Source of the DNA: Tectiglobus sp051009975
Lineage (GTDB): Bacteria > Pseudomonadota > Alphaproteobacteria > Rhizobiales > Hyphomicrobiaceae
Reading direction: 5' to 3'
Length of the DNA stretch: 64,000 nucleotides
NCBI GenBank assembly: GCA_051009975.1
Contig: JBPCWA010000510.1
Coordinates: 4,370-68,369 of the forward strand
The notes below the pieces were generated by a model, which was not told where the DNA came from, did no database searches, and saw nothing but the letters and a program-made list of their open reading frames with translations. Below are positions 33,037 to 42,013 of this stretch, piece by piece. The position numbers were made by a program, and so were the translations under genes. Within the stretch, counting starts at the first letter, position 1; every line of letters starts with the position of its first letter.

Positions 33037-34245
33037 ATGAAAGATGATGATGCCAAAAACGGCCGCTCAGACCGTTGGCTACCTCAGACAACATTGGTCC
33101 ATGGCGGCGTTCTACGCTCCCAGTTCGGTGAAACGTCCGAGGCACTCTACCTCACGCAAGGTTACCTCTACGACAGCGCGGAACAAGCTGAGCAACGCTT
33201 CAAGGATGAGGCAGGCGGATTCATCTATTCAAGATATGCAAATCCGACGGTTGCAATGTTTGAGGAACGCATGCGCTCGTTCGAAGGTGCCGGCGCTGGG
33301 CGTGCCACGGCAACAGGCATGGCTGCTGTTAGCGCGGCGATCTTGTCTTATGTGAGCGCCGGCGACCATGTGGTCTCTGCGCGAGCCTTGTTTGGGTCCT
33401 GTCGCTACATCGTCGAAGATCTTTGTCCAAGATATGGGATTGAGTCGACCCTCGTTCACGGACCTGACCTCGATCAATGGCGTGCAGCTGTTCGCTCGAA
33501 TACTAAACTGTTCTTCTTCGAATCACCTTCCAATCCGACGCTTGATCTGGTCGACATTGTATCGGTCTGCAAAATTGCACGCGAAATTGGGGCACTCGTA
33601 GTCGTCGACAACGTCTTCGCGACGCCAATGCTACAAAGGCCGCTGGAACTCGGAGCGGACGTTGTGGTTTATTCGGCAACGAAACATATTGATGGACAGG
33701 GCCGTTGCCTCGGTGGAATTGTTCTTGGCTCGAAAGACTACGTCAGTGACAACTTGCATACATACTTGAAGCATACCGGCCCATCGCTTAGTCCGTTCAA
33801 CGCTTGGACTCTACTTAAGGGGCTCGAGACGCTGCCTGTTCGCGTACGGCAGCAGTGCGAAAGTGCAGATGTTGTGGCCCACAGTCTTAGCGGACGCCAT
33901 GATATCAACAGGGTCATTTATTGTGGGCATGACTGTCATCCTCAGATCGAGCTGGCGAAACGTCAAATGCACGGGGGCGGGCAGATCGTATCGTTCGAAT
34001 TGGCTGGAGGCAAAGTCCATGCCTTCAAGTTTTTAAATGCTCTGAAGTTGATAAGACTGTCCAACAATCTTGGAGATGCCAAGAGCCTTATCACGCATCC
34101 GGCGACGACGACCCATCAACGACTGAAACCCGAGGAGCGCGAGCGACTTGGCATTGGTGACGGCCTTGTTCGATTGTCGGTGGGTCTCGAAGCGACCGAG
34201 GATATTCTAGCTGACATCGAGGCTGCATTGGCCGCAGCTGGCTGA
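33037..34245 (+). CDS. metZ: O-succinylhomoserine sulfhydrylase
   Basis: PLP enzyme that makes homocysteine from O-succinylhomoserine and sulfide in methionine synthesis. It has 402 residues. The PLP lysine is Lys216 in VVYSATKHIDGQGRCLGG. YSRYANPT at residues 64-71, ESPSNPTLDLVD and the C-terminal LITHPATTTHQRL are Cys/Met-metabolism PLP blocks, and the SATKHIDGQGR form fits MetZ. A GGAGAG lies before the ATG. It is controlled by the SAM-II riboswitch upstream. Confidence 0.95.
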   Translation: MKDDDAKNGRSDRWLPQTTLVHGGVLRSQFGETSEALYLTQGYLYDSAEQAEQRFKDEAGGFIYSRYANPTVAMFEERMRSFEGAGAGRATATGMAAVSAAILSYVSAGDHVVSARALFGSCRYIVEDLCPRYGIESTLVHGPDLDQWRAAVRSNTKLFFFESPSNPTLDLVDIVSVCKIAREIGALVVVDNVFATPMLQRPLELGADVVVYSATKHIDGQGRCLGGIVLGSKDYVSDNLHTYLKHTGPSLSPFNAWTLLKGLETLPVRVRQQCESADVVAHSLSGRHDINRVIYCGHDCHPQIELAKRQMHGGGQIVSFELAGGKVHAFKFLNALKLIRLSNNLGDAKSLITHPATTTHQRLKPEERERLGIGDGLVRLSVGLEATEDILADIEAALAAAG

Positions 34246-34533
34246 TCCATTGGGCGACAAGTGTTCGTGGTCTGTGGCGGTGTAGGGAAATGAACTCTTT
34301 TCGTAATGGTGTCACATTCCGATCTCGGTCATTCAGTTTATCTTCCGAAGGTGGAAATTCAGAGTTGGAAAAGTCTTCGTTCCTCCAACGCAGCGAGGTA
34401 TTGCATGAACTCACAGCTCATTTCGTGGATCGCAACCACAGGATCTGGAAATAAGAGTGCAGAACCAAATAACGATGATTTCAGATGCATGTATTGATGG
34501 CCTGGAACTATCGAACAATGTAAGGAGCTGGCA

Positions 34534-37500
34534 ATGTCGATCCATGTGGCCCTAACCCACAGGACAACATACACTTACGACCGCCAGATCAGTCTTGGTC
34601 CGCAAATTGTGCGGTTGCGGCCTGCGCCGCATAGCAGAACTCCCATCTTAAGCTATGCGCTTTCTCTCACGCCCGAAGACCATTTTCTCAACTGGCAGCA
34701 AGATCCCTTTGGTAACTTTCTCGCCCGCATGGTGCCGCATTCAAAGACCAAGGAGTTCTCAATAACGGTCGATTTGGTGGCGGACGTTTCGATTATCAAT
34801 CCATTTAATTTCTTCCTCGAAGAGACGGCCATGCTGTGGCCGCCGTCGTACTCGGCGCTCGAACTTTCGGAACTCGCGCCATATCTGGCTCACGAGCCAC
34901 CTGGAGACCGCCTCAAGGCGTATCTTACCGAGATCACAGGCGACATGGATGGCCAAACGATTGATGAAATTGTTGCGCTCAATCAGCGTGTGGAGCGAGA
35001 TATCGGCTATGTCATTCGGATGGAAGAGGGAGTTCAGCCGGTAGAGGAAACCTTGCGTATGGCGTCAGGATCCTGTCGCGATAGCGGTTGGTTGTTGGTT
35101 AATATTCTTCGAAATCTCGGACTGGCCGCACGATTTGTTTCTGGCTATCTTATCCAGTTGAAGCCAGACGAAAGGCCCCTAGAAGGGCCGGTTGGTACCG
35201 ATCAAGACTTCACAGATTTGCACGCATGGGCCGAAGTCTACCTTCCAGGGGCCGGTTGGGTTGGGCTTGATCCGACATCTGGATTGCTTGCTGGTGAGGG
35301 CCACATTCCCTTGGCGGCAGCCCCTCACTTCGCGTCCGCTGCTCCTATCTCCGGTCGCCATGAGCCGTCCGAAGTTTCGTTCGACTTCAGCATGCAAATT
35401 CGTCGGATCGCTGAAACACCCCGAGTAACAAAGCCTTATAGCGAGGTGCAATGGCGAGAAATTCTGGCGGCGGGACGAGATGTTGATGTGCGCCTCGAGA
35501 AGAGCGACGTACGTCTGACTATGGGCGGGGAACCCACATTCGTATCAGTCGATGACATGGATGGTGCAGAGTGGACGACCGAAGCGGTCGGTCCAACAAA
35601 GCGGGCGTTCGCCGAAGGTCTTGTACGCAGATTGGCGCGTCGGCGTGCGAGTGGGGCACTGCTGCATTTTGGGCAAGGTAAATGGTATCCGGGCGAGCAG
35701 TTGCCGCGCTGGTCTTTCGCTGTTTACTGGCGCAAAGATGGTCAGCCGTTGTGGGAAGATGAAACCCTGATAGGATGGGAGAGGCCCGAAGTTCAGGCGT
35801 CGATACAATCGGCGGAGAATTTTACGCGCGAATTGTGCAATCAGATGGGGTTGCCGGCGGATAGTGCTTTGGCTGCCTATGAGGATGCTGCCTATTTCGC
35901 GCTGGTTGAGCAAAAATTGCCCCTGGGCGAGAGCGTATCCGAGAATGAGATCGAAGATGAAGCTGAGCGCGCACGTCTCATTAGGGCCTTTGATCGTGGA
36001 TTAGCAACGCCAGTCGGATTCATTGTTCCTATCCAGGTATGGCAAACCAAGGATCGCGGTCGACGTTGGGTTACTGAGCGTTGGAGGACACGACGCGACA
36101 AACTGTTTTTGCTACCTGGCGATTCACCTATTGGATTTCGATTGCCATTGGCTGGACTGCGCCACGTTCCAGGAACGGATTATCCGCACATGAGGCCGCG
36201 TGATCCGCTTTCGCAATATGAGCCTTTGCCGCAACGTGCAGAACTTCTGTTTCAGCGTCGCTCAGTTGCACTTGAAGAAACTGCAGCCGCTGATGCGAAC
36301 GTAGAAGAGATTGCGGGCAGTGTGCGCACAGCGATGGCTATCGAGCCGCGCGATGGTCAGCTCTGCATTTTCATGCCACCGCTAACTGACGCTGAGGATT
36401 ATGCGGCACTGGTGGCGGCTATTGAGGAGAGTGCAAAGCACACACGCACACCGATTCGAATTGAAGGCTACGAGCCACCAAGTGATCCGCGGCTGTGTGT
36501 TCTCAAAGTGACACCTGACCCTGGTGTCCTTGAAGTCAACACCAACCCGGTAGCGAATTGGGATGATGCAGTCGACGATACATATACGCTCTATGAAGAT
36601 GCCCGCGAATCGAGGTTGGCAACTGAAAAGTTCATGATGGATGGGCGACATACCGGTACCGGTGGCGGCAACCATATTGTCCTCGGGGGCCCCTCCGCAG
36701 CTGACAGTCCCTTTTTGCGTCGCCCAGATCTCTTGGCCAGCATCATTACCTATTGGCAGCACCATCCCTCTTTGTCTTATCTCTTCTCCGGCTTGTTTCT
36801 CGGTCCAACGAGTCAGGCGCCACGCGTCGATGAGGCTCGTCATGAGCAGGTTTATGAGCTTGAAATTGCAATGGCTCAGCTGCCTGAAGTGGGAGCTGAG
36901 CCACCGCCACTTTGGTTAGTCGATCGATTGTTTCGAAACTTACTGATCGATTCGACCGGCAACACGCATCGTGCTGAAATTTGTATCGACAAACTCTACT
37001 CGCCTGACGGACCGGCAGGTCGCCTCGGCCTGGTTGAATTTCGATCTTTTGAAATGCCGCCGCATGCGCGTATGAGTTTGGCGCAGCAATTGCTTCTCCG
37101 GGCACTGGTTGCGGTTTTCTGGGAAAAGCCATATCGCCACCGTATGGTCCGATGGGGCACAGCGCTGCACGATCGCTTCATGTTGCCCCATTTTGTGTGG
37201 TCAGATTTTGTAAGTGTACTCGAGGACTTAAACGCCAATGACTTTGCATTCCGAGGGGAGTGGTTTGCACCGCATTTTGAATTTCGCTTTCCGGCCTACG
37301 GCTCGGTTTGCCACGGTGGTGTGAGATTGGAAGTTCGACAGGCGCTTGAACCGTGGCATGTCTTGGGAGAGGAAGGTGCCGTCGGAGGAACAGCTCGTTA
37401 CGTCGATAGTTCTCTAGAGCGATTGCAAGTCATGTGCACAGGATTGGTTCCAGGCCGCCATACAATCCTGTGCCAGGGACAACGAGTGCCACTGATGGAA

Positions 37501-37833
37501 ACCGGCGTGTGGGGAGAGGGCGTTGCAGGCATCCGCTATCGCGCGTGGCAACCACCGACCGCGTTGCATCCGACGATTGGAATTCACTCTCCTCTTACCT
37601 TCGATATTGTAGACACATGGTCGAATCGCTCGATCGGCGGTTGTCGGTACCATGTGTTTCACCCCGGTGGGAAGTCGCCGGACACCTTCCCAGTGAATTC
37701 CTATGAGGCTGAAGGACGGCGATTGGCAAGATTTGAAGCGATAGGTCACACACCTGGCGACGTCACGCTACCGCCGCCGATCGTCAATCCCGACTATCCA
37801 TCTACACTCGACCTTCGCCGCATTGGCGTGTGA
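34534..37833 (+). CDS. Transglutaminase-like / amidoligase (DUF2126) fusion protein
   Basis: A 1099-residue cytosolic protein with no signal peptide. Residues 1-290 are a bacterial transglutaminase-like module (N-terminal beta domain HVALTHRTTYTYDRQ; catalytic triad Cys181 in SGSCRDSGW, His230 in DLHAWAEVY, Asp246 in GLDPTSG). The remainder is DUF2126, a putative amidoligase (DVRLTMGGEPTFVSVDD, HFGQGKWYPGEQLPRW, LEVNTNPVANWDD, GGGNHIVLGG). Such proteins occur with circularly permuted ATP-grasp and alpha-E proteins. TAAGGAG precedes the ATG. First gene of a likely three-gene operon; the product made is unknown. Confidence 0.92.
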   Translation: MSIHVALTHRTTYTYDRQISLGPQIVRLRPAPHSRTPILSYALSLTPEDHFLNWQQDPFGNFLARMVPHSKTKEFSITVDLVADVSIINPFNFFLEETAMLWPPSYSALELSELAPYLAHEPPGDRLKAYLTEITGDMDGQTIDEIVALNQRVERDIGYVIRMEEGVQPVEETLRMASGSCRDSGWLLVNILRNLGLAARFVSGYLIQLKPDERPLEGPVGTDQDFTDLHAWAEVYLPGAGWVGLDPTSGLLAGEGHIPLAAAPHFASAAPISGRHEPSEVSFDFSMQIRRIAETPRVTKPYSEVQWREILAAGRDVDVRLEKSDVRLTMGGEPTFVSVDDMDGAEWTTEAVGPTKRAFAEGLVRRLARRRASGALLHFGQGKWYPGEQLPRWSFAVYWRKDGQPLWEDETLIGWERPEVQASIQSAENFTRELCNQMGLPADSALAAYEDAAYFALVEQKLPLGESVSENEIEDEAERARLIRAFDRGLATPVGFIVPIQVWQTKDRGRRWVTERWRTRRDKLFLLPGDSPIGFRLPLAGLRHVPGTDYPHMRPRDPLSQYEPLPQRAELLFQRRSVALEETAAADANVEEIAGSVRTAMAIEPRDGQLCIFMPPLTDAEDYAALVAAIEESAKHTRTPIRIEGYEPPSDPRLCVLKVTPDPGVLEVNTNPVANWDDAVDDTYTLYEDARESRLATEKFMMDGRHTGTGGGNHIVLGGPSAADSPFLRRPDLLASIITYWQHHPSLSYLFSGLFLGPTSQAPRVDEARHEQVYELEIAMAQLPEVGAEPPPLWLVDRLFRNLLIDSTGNTHRAEICIDKLYSPDGPAGRLGLVEFRSFEMPPHARMSLAQQLLLRALVAVFWEKPYRHRMVRWGTALHDRFMLPHFVWSDFVSVLEDLNANDFAFRGEWFAPHFEFRFPAYGSVCHGGVRLEVRQALEPWHVLGEEGAVGGTARYVDSSLERLQVMCTGLVPGRHTILCQGQRVPLMETGVWGEGVAGIRYRAWQPPTALHPTIGIHSPLTFDIVDTWSNRSIGGCRYHVFHPGGKSPDTFPVNSYEAEGRRLARFEAIGHTPGDVTLPPPIVNPDYPSTLDLRRIGV

Positions 37834-38267
37834 TCGGTAGACGGCAGCCAGTCTTTCATTTCGAGCTTAGGTGGTGATCGATGTTGCCGACCAAGCTAAC
37901 TGATTTGCGCTTAACTTCAATGGGTTGTACGCTATCACGTGCGAATTGTGTCGGCCGTGGCGTGGTCCTGAATTTGGTGAAAGGAGGGGTAGGCTGCGAC
38001 GGATGTGTCGAGAAGTCTTTTCATCATATGTTCGGCTCAACGTCTGTAGTGACGTCGAATAATCTTCTTGGATGTCGGACTGGGCCAAGTGATTCCAAGT
38101 CATTCCAAGGGAGGCCAGTCGAAGCGAGGCAGTCGAAGCGAGGCAGTCGAAGCGAGGCAGTCGAAGCAAGGCAGTCGAAGCAAGGCAGTCGAAGCAAGGC
38201 AGTCGAAGCAAGGCAGTCGAAGCAAGGCCATGTCGGGTGATCAGGCAATGTTGGGAGCCTATAGGAA
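37834..38267. other. Gap between the DUF2126 and ATP-grasp genes
   Basis: 434 bp. The last third is an eight-copy 14-bp tandem array (38117-38228). No start or ribosome site for a gene is visible, and frames through the array are open only because the repeat has no stop codon. Confidence 0.6.
38117..38228. repeat. 14-bp tandem repeat, eight copies
   Basis: Units starting AGTCGAAGC lie at 38117, 38131, 38145, 38159, 38173, 38187, 38201 and 38215, exactly 14 bp apart. The first three units read GCGAGG and the last five GCAAGG at the variable base, which records how the array expanded. It ends 40 bp before the next start codon. Confidence 0.97.
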
Positions 38268-40850
38268 TTGAACGTCGATAATTCATATACCTACGATAGA
38301 TTTCCGAGAGCCTACGAACAGCTTCTGACAGACTATCGAAGGCAAACCAACGGATTTGATGAGCTCCTAGGCGCAGATGGTGCGGTGCGTGCCCATTGGC
38401 GCCCGATAATGAACGAACTCGATCGGCTTGGGCACGAGCGTGCAGCCGGGGTGTCGGAGAGGATCCAGCGGCGCATTGTCGAGAACGGCTTGACGCTTGA
38501 CAGCTTTGCCGATCCCAAGAATGCGGATCAGCCTTGGAATCTCAATTTGGTGCCGTTGGTTCTTCCTATTGGAGAATGGCGGACCATTGAGCAAGCAGTG
38601 ATACAGCGGGCGCGTCTTTATGAATTGCTCCTCGCCGATCTCTATGGACCTCAATCCGTCATTTCCGAGGGGCTGTTGCCGGGTGAGTTAATATTCAACG
38701 ATCCAACATTTCTCCGTCCCATGCATGGGACGCCAGCAGTACCACGAAGGCTGATGTTCATGGCGGCCGATTTGGCGCGCGGAAGCGACGGCCGCTGGCG
38801 ACTTCTCGATATTCATGCAGAAACGCTCGCAGGCCATGGATATGCACTGGCCAATCGCGTTGTGCTAGCTGACGTGTGCGCGCGCCAGTTTCATGAGAGC
38901 AACGCGCTGCGTATTTCGCAATTTTATCAGGACGTCGCTCGGGAATTGGGAAGTCGCGCAAACAAGGAGGTCCCCAATATCGTAATTCTCGGGCCGAATC
39001 CGGACTACGAGACCTACCTCAGTCATGCTTATACGGCGCGATACTTGGGGTATCCGTTGGTGGAAGGGAGCGATGTCCGTGTCGTTGGAGGCAAGCTCTA
39101 TCATAAGACCCTGGCAGGCTTGCAGCCGATCGATCTCGTTGTGCGCGCGGTAGAGGCTCTAAAGTCGGATCCACTTGAGCTCGATCCGAACGCGTTTGAC
39201 GGCCCGCCCGCGCTGGTGCAAGCGGCACGGACCGATCCAGGATTGCTCGCCAATGCGCTCGGTACGGCCATTGTAGAAAACCGCGGACTTGCGCCCTACC
39301 TAGCAAAGTTGAGCCAGCATCTGTTGGGTGAAGTACCCATGATTTTCGATGCAGAACGCCTTTGGCTGGGCGATCCTGCCGTTCGGGCGGCGGTGATTGG
39401 TAACGGCGGTGAAGGGTACCTCATCCGCTCAGCCTTCGAAGGAACAGCGCGACCAGGGCAAGCCAATCCGGGTGAACTTCTCTCGCCGGCCGATACTGAT
39501 CGTTACGCCGAGATGGTTTCGGAGATAGAGCTTAACGGCACACGTTATGTTGCCGAGAAGTCTTTGCAGTTTGCTACGGCCCCAGCCTGGACGTCCGAGG
39601 GACTGACACCAAGGCCATACGCGTTGCGCGTTTTCGTTGCTGCGAGCGGAGATAGTTACAGCGTTATGCCAGGCGGCATTGCACTCACGATCGATTGCGG
39701 CGCAGCGATTGCATTGACGTCGGACGCAGCCGAATCGCGCGATGTTTGGATTTCGGCCGCAGAGCCACAGGGACCTCACTTTAGTCGATGGCGCCTGTCC
39801 GTGGAAGAAACTCAAGTTCAGCGTATCGGTACGCGGCTGCCGAGTCGCGTTGCCGACAACTTGTATTGGCTTGGCAGGTATGTCGAACGCGCGGACTGGA
39901 CGATGCGAGTTATGCGAAATGCGTTGCAACGCGGTGAGGAAGACTTACGCCCCATCAGACGAACAGACGCAGCCGAAAGTGCTCTCGCGATAATGATCAA
40001 GAAGGGGCGCGAGGCGGCAGACGTTGCCCGTGAATCGGACGGACCGGTGTCCATCGAGGCGCGAGTGGAGGAGCTTTTTGCTGCAGCTGAGCGGCCATAT
40101 GGAATTCGCACGACCTTTCGACACATCCGACGCGTGGCACGTCAAAGCCGAGATCGCTTGTCAGCCGACGCGTGGCGGGTTCTGAGTAGTTTGTCAATCG
40201 CTGGCGATACATCCTCTGCAGGCGGCGCGGATCCAACGATTGAACTGGCCGAGCGCTTGGACAGCCGTATCGCCCAACTGGCGGCATTCAACGGCCTGAT
40301 GCACGAAAACATGACGCGCAACTTTGGGTGGCGGTTTCTGGATCTAGGGCGGCGGCTGGAGCGAGCGCAGCAAATGGCCGAATTGCTGAAATCTCTGCTT
40401 TTGAATGCGATGAGCGAAGCCGACGAGACGGAGCGGCTTGCATTCCTTTTGGAGACATCTGATAGTTTTATGACTTATCGTGCGCGATATCGTTTTGCGC
40501 CGTCATTCCCTCTTGTACTCGATTTGCTTATGGTCGATGAAACCAATCCGCGAAGTTTGTCATTTCAACTTGTAGGAATTTCAGACCATATCGCAGAGCT
40601 GCCGAAAGCATCGGTCGATGCGATCCGAACACCAGAGCAGCGTCAGGCGTTGGAGTTGCTGACGCTCGTCCGTTTGGCCGACTTGGAGGCACTTCGTACG
40701 GTCGATGAAGATGGGGTTCGGGGCGGGCTGGCGGACTTGCTCGACCGGATTATCGGCGGCCTGCCGGAACTGTCGGATACAATATCACGGCGCTATTTTA
40801 GCCTTACCGAAGAGCGACCACATCGTGTTCACACGCGTCTCGAGCACTAG
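38268..40850 (+). CDS. Circularly permuted ATP-grasp (type 2) / alpha-E fusion protein
   Basis: An 860-residue protein. Residues 1-490 are the circularly permuted ATP-grasp domain (YDRFPRAYEQLLTDY, NLVPLVLPIGEWRTIEQAVI, LYGPQSVISEGLLPGELIFN, VIGNGGEGYLIRSAFEG). From about 523 the alpha-E helical domain follows (LPSRVADNLYWLGRYVERAD ... FGWRFLDLGRRLERAQQMAE ... LVGISDHIAELP). The two are separate genes in some bacteria. The start must be TTG at 38268: an in-frame TAG lies at 38262 and no ATG occurs for 40 codons. Predicted to form amide/peptide bonds with ATP. Confidence 0.9.
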   Translation: MNVDNSYTYDRFPRAYEQLLTDYRRQTNGFDELLGADGAVRAHWRPIMNELDRLGHERAAGVSERIQRRIVENGLTLDSFADPKNADQPWNLNLVPLVLPIGEWRTIEQAVIQRARLYELLLADLYGPQSVISEGLLPGELIFNDPTFLRPMHGTPAVPRRLMFMAADLARGSDGRWRLLDIHAETLAGHGYALANRVVLADVCARQFHESNALRISQFYQDVARELGSRANKEVPNIVILGPNPDYETYLSHAYTARYLGYPLVEGSDVRVVGGKLYHKTLAGLQPIDLVVRAVEALKSDPLELDPNAFDGPPALVQAARTDPGLLANALGTAIVENRGLAPYLAKLSQHLLGEVPMIFDAERLWLGDPAVRAAVIGNGGEGYLIRSAFEGTARPGQANPGELLSPADTDRYAEMVSEIELNGTRYVAEKSLQFATAPAWTSEGLTPRPYALRVFVAASGDSYSVMPGGIALTIDCGAAIALTSDAAESRDVWISAAEPQGPHFSRWRLSVEETQVQRIGTRLPSRVADNLYWLGRYVERADWTMRVMRNALQRGEEDLRPIRRTDAAESALAIMIKKGREAADVARESDGPVSIEARVEELFAAAERPYGIRTTFRHIRRVARQSRDRLSADAWRVLSSLSIAGDTSSAGGADPTIELAERLDSRIAQLAAFNGLMHENMTRNFGWRFLDLGRRLERAQQMAELLKSLLLNAMSEADETERLAFLLETSDSFMTYRARYRFAPSFPLVLDLLMVDETNPRSLSFQLVGISDHIAELPKASVDAIRTPEQRQALELLTLVRLADLEALRTVDEDGVRGGLADLLDRIIGGLPELSDTISRRYFSLTEERPHRVHTRLEH

Positions 40851-41036
40851 ATCAAAATGGGCGATCCATGACAGAGTATTGTCGATGTTCGAGCTTTTTC
40901 GGTTCCATTGTCTATTCAGAAATATGTGCAACTCGGTCAGATTCGCTCGATAGGTTTTGGTTGAAGAAATTTGTGCCGGAGATAGTCTCAAACACATCAT
41001 CGCAGAACGGGATCGGCCGCTAGGCCCTTAGGCTCA

Positions 41037-41933
41037 ATGAACTACGAGATCAGCCACACGACGACATACCAATACGCACACTCCGTACATCAATCCTATC
41101 ACTTGGTTCATCTCACTCCTCGTGTCGTCGCGCATCAGGTCATTGCAGAGCATCACATTACTGTTGAACCGGTCCCAGGGGGGCAGTGGGGAGGCGTTGA
41201 TTATTTTGGCAACCCATACAGTATCCTTAATGTTGAAATCGAACACAATCGGCTTGTGGTGAGTTCTGCAAGCAAAGTTCAGGTCCACGCCAAAGCCCTA
41301 CTTGCACTGGACGAAACAACCCCTTGGAGGGCGTTGGCGCGTCGAGACGTTCCGAATATTGAGCAACATAAGGACGTGTGGCAATTCACGGCTATGTCGC
41401 GGCATGGCCCGCTGGTCCAAGCATTGGCGGAATATGCTCAACCATCGTTTTCGAACAATTGCCCAGTATTGGTCGGTGTCGCCGACCTGACGCGGCGCAT
41501 CTATGAAGACTTTTCGTTTGATCCGACTGCAACTGATGTGTCAACGCCGGTAGAAACAGTTCTCAAGCAGCGGCGCGGAGTATGTCAGGATTTCGCACAT
41601 TTGCAAATCGCAGCTCTGCGATCTCTGGGGCTTCCGGCAAAGTATGTGAGCGGCTATATTTTAACGCATCCACCAGAGGGTCAGCAACGTCTGGTTGGGG
41701 CCGACGCATCGCACGCTTGGATATCGACATGGGCCCCAGAGTGCGGCTGGGTAGACTTTGATCCGACCAACAATGTTATTCCGAGCGATGAACACATAAC
41801 CGTTGCCTACGGTCGTGACTATGATGACGTTAGTCCAATCAGTGGAGTGTTGCTCGGAGGTGGTCACCATTCCGTTCAAGTGGCGGTCGACGTTGTTCCG
41901 GTTCAGGCTGCAGAAGATGGTGTCGGTCTATAG
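41037..41933 (+). CDS. Transglutaminase-like cysteine protease family protein
   Basis: A 298-residue protein of the same module type as the N-terminus of the DUF2126 protein (MNYEISHTTTYQYAHSVHQS). The triad is Cys183 (RRGVCQDFAH), His226 (DASHAWIST), Asp242 (VDFDPTNN). No signal peptide. It is the third gene of the transglutaminase/ATP-grasp set. Relatives are predicted cytosolic peptidases or transamidases, but the substrate is unknown. The convergent gamma-glutamyltransferase gene ends 80 bp away. Confidence 0.92.
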   Translation: MNYEISHTTTYQYAHSVHQSYHLVHLTPRVVAHQVIAEHHITVEPVPGGQWGGVDYFGNPYSILNVEIEHNRLVVSSASKVQVHAKALLALDETTPWRALARRDVPNIEQHKDVWQFTAMSRHGPLVQALAEYAQPSFSNNCPVLVGVADLTRRIYEDFSFDPTATDVSTPVETVLKQRRGVCQDFAHLQIAALRSLGLPAKYVSGYILTHPPEGQQRLVGADASHAWISTWAPECGWVDFDPTNNVIPSDEHITVAYGRDYDDVSPISGVLLGGGHHSVQVAVDVVPVQAAEDGVGL

Positions 41934-42013
41934 GCGGTCAGTCGGGTGCGCCGCAATGGTTATTATAGTCATCGCATTCGGCTGTTATTAGGGCGCCGCT
42001 ATTGGAATGGGCA

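Noticed and set aside
37881..38271. Frames through the 14-bp array, reading as a 14-residue repeat
   Set aside because: A 14-bp unit without stop codons gives the same repeat in all frames on both strands, which is an artefact of the DNA repeat.
34534..41933. Horizontal transfer of the transglutaminase/ATP-grasp genes
   Set aside because: Base composition and codon use look like the neighbours, and no integrase, tRNA or insertion sequence borders the set.
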